A stretch of DNA of 64,000 nt from Actinomyces respiraculi (GTDB lineage Bacteria > Actinomycetota > Actinomycetes > Actinomycetales > Actinomycetaceae). This document shows, in pieces, positions 58,602 to 64,000 of the stretch (position 1 is its first letter; the number at the start of each line of letters is the position of its first letter). The position numbers and the translations under genes are program-made. The stretch is taken from the NCBI RefSeq assembly GCF_014595995.2, contig NZ_CP063989.1, positions 1,798,001-1,862,000 of the forward strand. The letters run 5' to 3'. Under the pieces are notes generated by a model that made no database searches, was not told where the DNA came from, and saw only the letters and a program-made list of their open reading frames with translations.

Positions 58602-60170
58602 TCAGTCCTCCGCGTCCCAGCTCGAGGCGTCCGTCCACAGCCCCTCGGCGGCCTCGGCGCGCAGCTCCTGGCGGGCGGCCTCCTTGGCATCCATGGACGC
58701 GTGGTACTGGCGGCGGCGCTCAACGTTGGTGCGGCGGGGGGTGTAGTCCTCCACCCGCACGTCCGTGCCCCGGGCGCCCAGGAGCTCGGCACCGGCGGTG
58801 ACGGTGGGCTCCCAGGTGAACAGCACCCCGCCCTCGACCTCGCCGATGAGCACCGAGTCACCGGCGTGAGCACCGGCCTTGACGAGCTCGGTCTCGACGC
58901 CGGCGGTGGCCAGTCGGTCCGCGAGGTAGCCGACGGCCTCGTTGTTGGTGAAGTCGGTCTGGCGCACCCAGCGCTCCGGCTTGTCCCCGCGCACCTGGAA
59001 GACCTCGCCCTCGCCCGGGTAGTGGATGCGGTGCACGGTGGCGATGACCTCCTTGCCGCGGCGTCCGACGGAGGCGGGGCGGATGATCTCGCGCGCCGGC
59101 TCGAGGACGGCGGGGGCGTCCCGGCGGGCCTGCTCCACCAGGGCGGCCAGGGCGAAGCTGAGCGGGCGCAGGCCCGTGCGGGCCAAGGCGGAGACCTCGA
59201 AGACGGGCAGGCCGCGCGCGGCGACGTCGGCTCGCACGAGCTCGGCCATGGCCGCGCCGTCGGGGTCGTCGACCTTGTTGAGCACGACGACGCGCGGGCG
59301 CTCCATGAGGGGCACGCGCCCGGTGTGGGCCGGGTCGTTCTCTGCCTGCCCCAGCTGGGCGCTGTAGGCGGCGAGCTCGGCCTCGATCGTGTCGAGGTCC
59401 GCCAGTGGGTCGCGGCTGGCGTCGAGGCTGGCGCAGTCCAGGACGTGCACGATGACGGCGCAGCGCTCGATGTGACGCAGGAACTCCAGGCCCAGTCCAC
59501 GTCCCTCGGAGGCGCCGGGGATGAGACCGGGCACGTCCGCCACCGTGTAGCGCGTCTCACCCGCCTCGACGACGCCGAGGTTGGGCACGAGGGTGGTGAA
59601 GGGGTAGTCGGCGATCTTGGGGCGGGCGGCGCTCATCGCGGCAATGAGGGAGGACTTGCCGGCGCTGGGGTAGCCCACGAGTGCGACGTCCGCGATGGTC
59701 TTGAGCTCCAGGACGACGTCGCGACGCTCGCCCGGCTCGCCGAGCAGGTGGAAGCCGGGGGCGCGCCGCTTGGAGGAGGCCAGCGAGAAGTTGCCGCGCC
59801 CGCCCGTGCCGCCCGCGGCGGCGACGAAAGTGGCACCGGGCTCGACGAGGTCGGCCAGGACGTTGCCGTCGCGGTCCTTGACGACGGTGCCCTCGGGCAC
59901 GGGCAGGCGGAGGTTGTCGCCGTCGACGCCGCGGCGCCAGTTCCCCATGCCGGGCGTGCCCTTGCCGGCGCTGCGGTGGGGCGAGCGGTGGTAGCTCAGG
60001 AGGGTGGTGACCTGGGAGTCGGTGACGAGGACGACGTCGCCGCCGTGGCCGCCGTCGCCGCCGTCGGGGCCGGCCAGGGGCTTGAACTTCTCGCGGTGGA
60101 TGGACGTGCAGCCGTCGCCGCCGTCGCCGCCCGCGACGTGCAGGACCACTCGGTCGATGAAGCTGGGCAT
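58602..60170 (-). CDS. obgE: Ribosome-assembly GTPase Obg
   Basis: Essential GTPase (522 aa) that binds the 50S subunit and links ribosome maturation to stress. The N-terminal Obg fold is Gly-rich ([33 protein letters not shown]). The G domain has G1 [10 protein letters not shown]3 DVPGLIPGA and G4 NKVD. An actinobacterial C-terminal OCT domain (near 360-440) and a charged tail follow. It lies between rpmA and proB, as in most actinobacteria. Confidence 0.97.
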   Translation of the reverse strand: MPSFIDRVVLHVAGGDGGDGCTSIHREKFKPLAGPDGGDGGHGGDVVLVTDSQVTTLLSYHRSPHRSAGKGTPGMGNWRRGVDGDNLRLPVPEGTVVKDRDGNVLADLVEPGATFVAAAGGTGGRGNFSLASSKRRAPGFHLLGEPGERRDVVLELKTIADVALVGYPSAGKSSLIAAMSAARPKIADYPFTTLVPNLGVVEAGETRYTVADVPGLIPGASEGRGLGLEFLRHIERCAVIVHVLDCASLDASRDPLADLDTIEAELAAYSAQLGQAENDPAHTGRVPLMERPRVVVLNKVDDPDGAAMAELVRADVAARGLPVFEVSALARTGLRPLSFALAALVEQARRDAPAVLEPAREIIRPASVGRRGKEVIATVHRIHYPGEGEVFQVRGDKPERWVRQTDFTNNEAVGYLADRLATAGVETELVKAGAHAGDSVLIGEVEGGVLFTWEPTVTAGAELLGARGTDVRVEDYTPRRTNVERRRQYHASMDAKEAARQELRAEAAEGLWTDASSWDAED

Positions 60171-60316
60171 GTCTCGTCTCCTGGGCTGGACGCGTCAAGG
60201 TGGTCGGGGCCAGCCCCGTCCCGGGGTGGCCGTGGCGCTACGGCGGGGCGCCGGTACAGCGCGAGGGCGGACGGCCGAAGCCGTTCGCCCTCGCGGATGC
60301 CGTGTGTGCTGGAGGC

Positions 60317-60574
60317 TCAGGCCTCGGGGAGCACGACGTTGACGACCCTGCGGCCGCGGAAGGTGCCGAACTGGACGTTGCCGGCGGCGGTGGCGAACAG
60401 GGTGTCGTCGTTGCCGCGGCCGACGTTCGTGCCGGGGTGGAAGTGGGTGCCACGCTGGCGGACGATGATCTCGCCGGCGCCGACGTACTGGCCGCCGAAG
60501 CGCTTGACGCCGAGACGCTGCGCGTTCGAGTCACGGCCGTTACGGGAGGAACCAAGACCCTTCTTGTGTGCCAT
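60317..60574 (-). CDS. rpmA: 50S ribosomal protein L27
   Basis: An 85-aa L27 starting [20 protein letters not shown], with [22 protein letters not shown] and [16 protein letters not shown]. The N-terminus reaches the peptidyl-transferase centre; no leader peptide is present. It follows rplU and precedes obgE. Confidence 0.98.
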   Translation of the reverse strand: MAHKKGLGSSRNGRDSNAQRLGVKRFGGQYVGAGEIIVRQRGTHFHPGTNVGRGNDDTLFATAAGNVQFGTFRGRRVVNVVLPEA

Positions 60575-60624
60575 GTCAGGCTTCTTTCTCTCGAGCGGGT
60601 GCGTTCAGGATGCCGCGAGGGCGC

Positions 60625-60942
60625 TCACGTGATCGCGGTGACCTTGACGGCCGTGAGCTGGGCGCGGTGACCCTGGCGCTTGCGGAAGCCCGTCTTGTTC
60701 TTGAACTTGAGGATGTTGATCTTGGGGCCCTTCTCGTCACCGACGATCTCGGCCGTGACGGAGGACTGAGCCAGGTCCGCTCCAGCGGTCACCTTGTCGC
60801 CGTCCACCAGCATGACGGGGGCGAGGGTGATCTCGTCGCCGACCTCACCGGCAAGCTTGTCGACAACCACGACGTCGCCGACGGAGACCTTCTCCTGACG
60901 GCCGCCGGCCTTGACGATCGCGTAGACCACTTGAATGCTCAT
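60625..60942 (-). CDS. rplU: 50S ribosomal protein L21
   Basis: L21 of about 105 aa ([42 protein letters not shown]). The ATG at 60942 is used here; an in-frame GTG at 60930 would give a start [10 protein letters not shown] closer to the family norm. Neither has a strong ribosome site. Confidence 0.95.
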   Translation of the reverse strand: MSIQVVYAIVKAGGRQEKVSVGDVVVVDKLAGEVGDEITLAPVMLVDGDKVTAGADLAQSSVTAEIVGDEKGPKINILKFKNKTGFRKRQGHRAQLTAVKVTAIT

Positions 60943-60958
60943 CTCTGTCGAAGTCTTC

Positions 60959-61005
60959 AGACAGCCCCCGAATCGTGGACGGCGAGCCGTCCGGGAGGGC
61001 TGTCT
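60959..61005. promoter_or_regulatory. Stem-loop in the rne-rplU gap / rplU leader
   Basis: Outer arms AGACAGCCC (60959-60967) and GGGCTGTCT (60997-61005) enclose an inner near-perfect stem GGACGGC/GCCGTCC (60977-60983, 60986-60992). It lies just upstream of rplU, so it could end the rne transcript or act as an autoregulatory leader for L21. Confidence 0.5.
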
Positions 61006-61130
61006 CCTTGGCAAGGTGCGACGTGCACCGGCGGACCACTGTATGCGATCGCGTGGACCGGTCCAACTCCGTCGGGCCCGCGACCCCTGTGGTCTTCCGC
61101 ACGAAGACGGGCGCCACAGGGGCCAGGCCC

Positions 61131-64000
61131 TCAATCTTGGGCGTCCTGTTCGGCGGCGCCGACCTCGGCGGTGGGAGCCTCGGCGGCGCCGGCCTCCGGG
61201 GACGAGTCCGCGTCCTTGTGGGCGTGCTCGGCGGCAGCGGCGATCTGGGCCAGGGCCCCGCGCACGGCGGCACGGGTCTGGTCGTCGATGACGTCGTCGG
61301 CGTCCTCCTTGCCCCGGCGGCGTGAGGAGCCCTTGCGGGGCCTCTCCTCCGAGGCGGCCTCGGACGAGCCCTTACGGCCGCGACCGCGGCCGACCGAGCG
61401 CGAGGCGGAGGCGTTGAGGTCCGCCTGCTGGTTCTCCACCGGGTCGGAGTGAACGATGAAGCCACGCCCACCGCAGCACTCACAGGGCGTGGAGAAGGCC
61501 TCGACGAGGCCCTGGCCGACGCGCTTACGGGTCATCTGCACCAGACCGAGGCTCGTGACCTCCGTGACCTGGTGACGGGTGCGGTCGCGGCCCAGGCACT
61601 CGACCAGGCGGCGCAGCACGAGGTCACGGTTGGACTCCAGGACCATGTCGACGAAGTCGATGACGATCATGCCGCCGATGTCGCGCAGGCGCAGCTGACG
61701 GACGATCTCCTCGGCCGCCTCGATGTTGTTACGGGTGACGGTCTCCTCGAGCGTGCCGCCGGCGCCGGTGAAGCGGCCGGTGTTGACGTCGATGACCGTC
61801 ATGGCCTCGGTGCGGTCGATGATGAGGGTGCCGCCGCTGGGCAGCCAGACCTTGCGGTCGAAGCCCTTGGCGAGCTGCTCGTCGATGCGGTGGGCGCTGA
61901 AGACGTCCTCCGGGCTCACCCAGTGCTGGAGGCGGTCGGCCAAGTCCGGGCTGAGCTCGGTGACGTACTCACTGATCGTGGCCCAGGCATCGTGGCCCTG
62001 CACGGTCAGGGAGCGGAAGTCCTCGTTGAACACGTCGCGTACGACGCGCACGGCGAGCTCGGGCTCGCCCTTGAGCAGGACAGGTGCCTTACCGGAGCCG
62101 GCGAGCACCCGCGTGGCCTTCTTGTCGATGGACTGCCACTGCTTGAGCAGTCGCTCGACATCGGCGGTCAGCTGCTCCTCGCTGGCGCCCTCGGCGGCGG
62201 TGCGCACGATGACACCGGCGGCGTCGGGCACGATCTTCTTAAGGATCTTCTTCAGGCGGGCACGCTCGGTGTCGGGCAGCTTGCGGGAGATACCGGTCAT
62301 CGTGCCGCCGGGCACGAGGACGAGGTAGCGGCCGGCGAGAGTGACCTGGCTGGTCAGGCGCGCACCCTTGTGACCGATGGGGTCCTTGGTGACCTGCACG
62401 AGGACGGTGTCGCCGCTGGAGAGGGCGTCCTCGATGCGGCGCGGCTTGCCCTCCATACCGGCGGCGTCCCAGTTGACCTCGCCGGCGTAGAGCACGGCGT
62501 TGCGGCCCTTGCCCAGGTCAACGAAGGCGGCCTCCATCGACGGCAGGACGTTCTGGACGCGGCCGACGTAGACGTTGCCGACCATGGAGGTCTGGGTGTG
62601 GCGGGCGACGTAGTGCTCGACGAGCAGCCCGTCCTCGAGGACGGCGATCTGGTTGAGGCCGTCCTGCTCGCGGATGATCATCTGCCGGTCGACGCTCTCG
62701 CGGCGGGCCAGGAACTCGGCCTCGGTGACGATGGGGCGACGGCGTCCGGCGGCGCGCCCCTCACGGCGGCGCTGGCGCTTGGCCTCCAGGCGGGTGGAGC
62801 CCTTGAGCGCGGTGACCTCGTCGCGCACGTCGCGGCTCTCACGGCCGCTCTCGGCACGGGACGAGCGGGAACGGCGACGGCGACGACGACGCGAGCTGAT
62901 CTCGTCCTCCTCATCGCCGTCGGTCTCGTCGACACTGCCGGGACCGGTGGGGGTCTCGTCGGATGAGTCGGCCGTGGGCGCTGTGGACCCAGCGGTCTCA
63001 CTGGCCTCAGCGGACTCGGTGGCCTCGTCGGAGCGCGAGCGGGAGCGGCGGCCACGACCGCCGCGGCGGCGCTTGCGGCGCCCGCCCTCAGCGGCGTCAG
63101 TGGAGTCGCCGGCCTCGGAGGCGGCGGTCTCCTCGGTCTCGGTCGCGTCCGGCTCAGTCGTCTCCGACTCGTCGGGCTCCGGCGTGGTCGTCTCGGTGAC
63201 CTTGGGGGCGACAGCCGGCTGCGGGGCGGGAGCAGCCTCGGGGGTGGCCTGGGAGGCGGTGACCTTGCGACGACGGCGTCCGCGCGAGGCGGGGGGCGTG
63301 GCGGGGGCCTGGTCCTGGTCCTGTGAGCGCTCGGCGGCCGGCTCGGCGGGGGCCGCCGGGGCCACGTCCTCGACCTCGGGGGCGGCCTGCGGGGCGGCCT
63401 GGACGGCCGTGACCTTGCGACGACGGCGGGCGCGGGAGGGGTCGGGCGCCTGGAAGAGGAGAGATGCGGCAGGCAGGCGCGGTGCCTCGTCAGTCTCAGC
63501 GGTTTCGGCAGTCTCAGCGGCGGCGCCCTCCTCGTCCGGGCTGTCGGCACTGTCGGCAGTGCCGGTGTCATCGCCGGTGGAGGCCTCGGCGGTGCCGGCG
63601 CTGGAGACGGTGGCCTCGGCCGTGACATCGGTGGGACTGGCCAGGACCTCGGGCTCACCGGCGGCCTCGGGGGCGGGGTCGGCCTCGGGGGCCGCCTGGG
63701 CGGCGGTGACCCGACGACGACGAGGGGCGCGCGCCGCGGGCTTCGCAGCCTGCGTCGTGATGTCCTCGGTCTTCGTGTCCTCGGTGCTGGCGTCCTTGGT
63801 CTTAGAACCCTTGGCCTTAGATGCCGTGGTCTTCGTGTCCTTGGCTTTGGCGCCCTTGGTCTCGGCGTCCTTGGTCTTGGCGGCCTTGGTCTTGGCGGCC
63901 TTGGTCCTGGTGGCCTTGGTCTTGGCGTCCTTGGTCTTGGCGTCCTCAGCTCCTGCGGCGGCCGGGGCCGCGGCGCGCCGGGGGCGGGTACCCGTGCGAC
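61131..64000 (-). CDS. rne: Ribonuclease E/G family endoribonuclease (5' end outside window)
   Basis: About 956 codons with the reading frame open to the right edge; the start is outside. The last 550 residues form the catalytic part: S1 domain ([29 protein letters not shown]), 5' sensor/RNase H region, catalytic Asp residues in [11 protein letters not shown] and MIVIDFVDM, and the Zn-link CECCGG. The N-terminal 400 residues visible are low-complexity: a KTK/Ala-rich histone-like stretch (from the edge), acidic stretches, and three copies of an Arg-rich motif RRRR(K)VTAxQAxPxAxP. Such long N-terminal extensions are typical of actinobacterial RNase E. It is followed by rplU, a conserved order. 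Confidence 0.95.
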   Translation of the reverse strand, partial: RTGTRPRRAAAPAAAGAEDAKTKDAKTKATRTKAAKTKAAKTKDAETKGAKAKDTKTTASKAKGSKTKDASTEDTKTEDITTQAAKPAARAPRRRRVTAAQAAPEADPAPEAAGEPEVLASPTDVTAEATVSSAGTAEASTGDDTGTADSADSPDEEGAAAETAETAETDEAPRLPAASLLFQAPDPSRARRRRKVTAVQAAPQAAPEVEDVAPAAPAEPAAERSQDQDQAPATPPASRGRRRRKVTASQATPEAAPAPQPAVAPKVTETTTPEPDESETTEPDATETEETAASEAGDSTDAAEGGRRKRRRGGRGRRSRSRSDEATESAEASETAGSTAPTADSSDETPTGPGSVDETDGDEEDEISSRRRRRRRSRSSRAESGRESRDVRDEVTALKGSTRLEAKRQRRREGRAAGRRRPIVTEAEFLARRESVDRQMIIREQDGLNQIAVLEDGLLVEHYVARHTQTSMVGNVYVGRVQNVLPSMEAAFVDLGKGRNAVLYAGEVNWDAAGMEGKPRRIEDALSSGDTVLVQVTKDPIGHKGARLTSQVTLAGRYLVLVPGGTMTGISRKLPDTERARLKKILKKIVPDAAGVIVRTAAEGASEEQLTADVERLLKQWQSIDKKATRVLAGSGKAPVLLKGEPELAVRVVRDVFNEDFRSLTVQGHDAWATISEYVTELSPDLADRLQHWVSPEDVFSAHRIDEQLAKGFDRKVWLPSGGTLIIDRTEAMTVIDVNTGRFTGAGGTLEETVTRNNIEAAEEIVRQLRLRDIGGMIVIDFVDMVLESNRDLVLRRLVECLGRDRTRHQVTEVTSLGLVQMTRKRVGQGLVEAFSTPCECCGGRGFIVHSDPVENQQADLNASASRSVGRGRGRKGSSEAASEERPRKGSSRRRGKEDADDVIDDQTRAAVRGALAQIAAAAEHAHKDADSSPEAGAAEAPTAEVGAAEQDAQD

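Noticed and set aside
57434-59560. A 708-codon minus-strand frame suggesting a fusion of proB with an upstream domain
   Set aside because: The upstream part overlaps obgE in another frame; proB starts at 58594, just after the obgE stop.

Overview
The window is high-GC actinobacterial DNA. Its gene content and order suggest a host- or mouth-associated member of the Actinomycetaceae (Actinomyces or a close relative). Supporting clues are the rne-rplU-rpmA-obgE-proB-proA and nadD-rsfS-phosphatase housekeeping blocks, a polyphosphate glucokinase, a VKOR-type disulfide oxidase, twin-arginine lipoprotein sugar-binding proteins, and dextran and galacto-N-biose catabolism genes. The genus is inferred, not proven.

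Layout. 1-7767 (minus) is a dextran / isomalto-oligosaccharide locus: a LacI-type repressor, a solute-binding lipoprotein, a GH49 dextranase lipoprotein and a GH13 alpha-1,6-glucosidase that runs off the left edge. 7961-16427 is a second glycan locus: a GH20 hexosaminidase, a CE7 esterase and a complete CUT1 ABC importer (minus), divergent from a GntR/UTRA regulator and a DUF4127 protein (plus), with a convergent GNAT acetyltransferase. 16502-29495 is mostly core: leuS, nhaA, a HIT protein, a DtxR-type regulator, VKOR, a metallophosphoesterase, a HAD hydrolase, an NSS amino-acid transporter with its tiny MetS-like subunit (59 aa), deoD and ppgK.

29771-38356 is a patchwork accessory region. 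It holds a LysR regulator divergent from a nitronate monooxygenase and a metallo-beta-lactamase-fold protein, an intact IS630-family element inserted exactly in a stop codon, and an intact IS1634-family element flanked by a 49-bp target duplication inside an IS3-family remnant. It ends with an orphan, atypical-composition gene fusing an HPr-kinase-like ATPase to a NUDIX domain, just downstream of tRNA-Ala(GGC).

38517-41600 (minus) is nadD, a charged single-pass membrane protein, rsfS and a histidine phosphatase. 41904-55570 (plus) lies between proA and nadD, which are usually close in actinobacteria. It carries a GH112 galacto-N-biose phosphorylase and a tightly coupled nine-gene operon: three glycosyltransferases, an ABC exporter, two APH-like kinases, a UDP-glucose dehydrogenase, a histidine kinase and a response regulator. 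I regard this operon as the best candidate for an undescribed system, probably making and exporting a uronate-containing glycoconjugate under its own two-component control. 55634-64000 (minus) is proA, proB, obgE, rpmA, rplU and an RNase E/G gene that runs off the right edge.

How the parts fit: the extracellular dextranase would make isomalto-oligosaccharides, which the lipoprotein would capture and the cytosolic alpha-1,6-glucosidase would hydrolyse, with LacI controlling the set through two near-identical palindromes. The second locus looks built for N-acetylhexosamine-containing, acetylated host glycans, and GH112 adds phosphorolysis of mucin or milk disaccharides.
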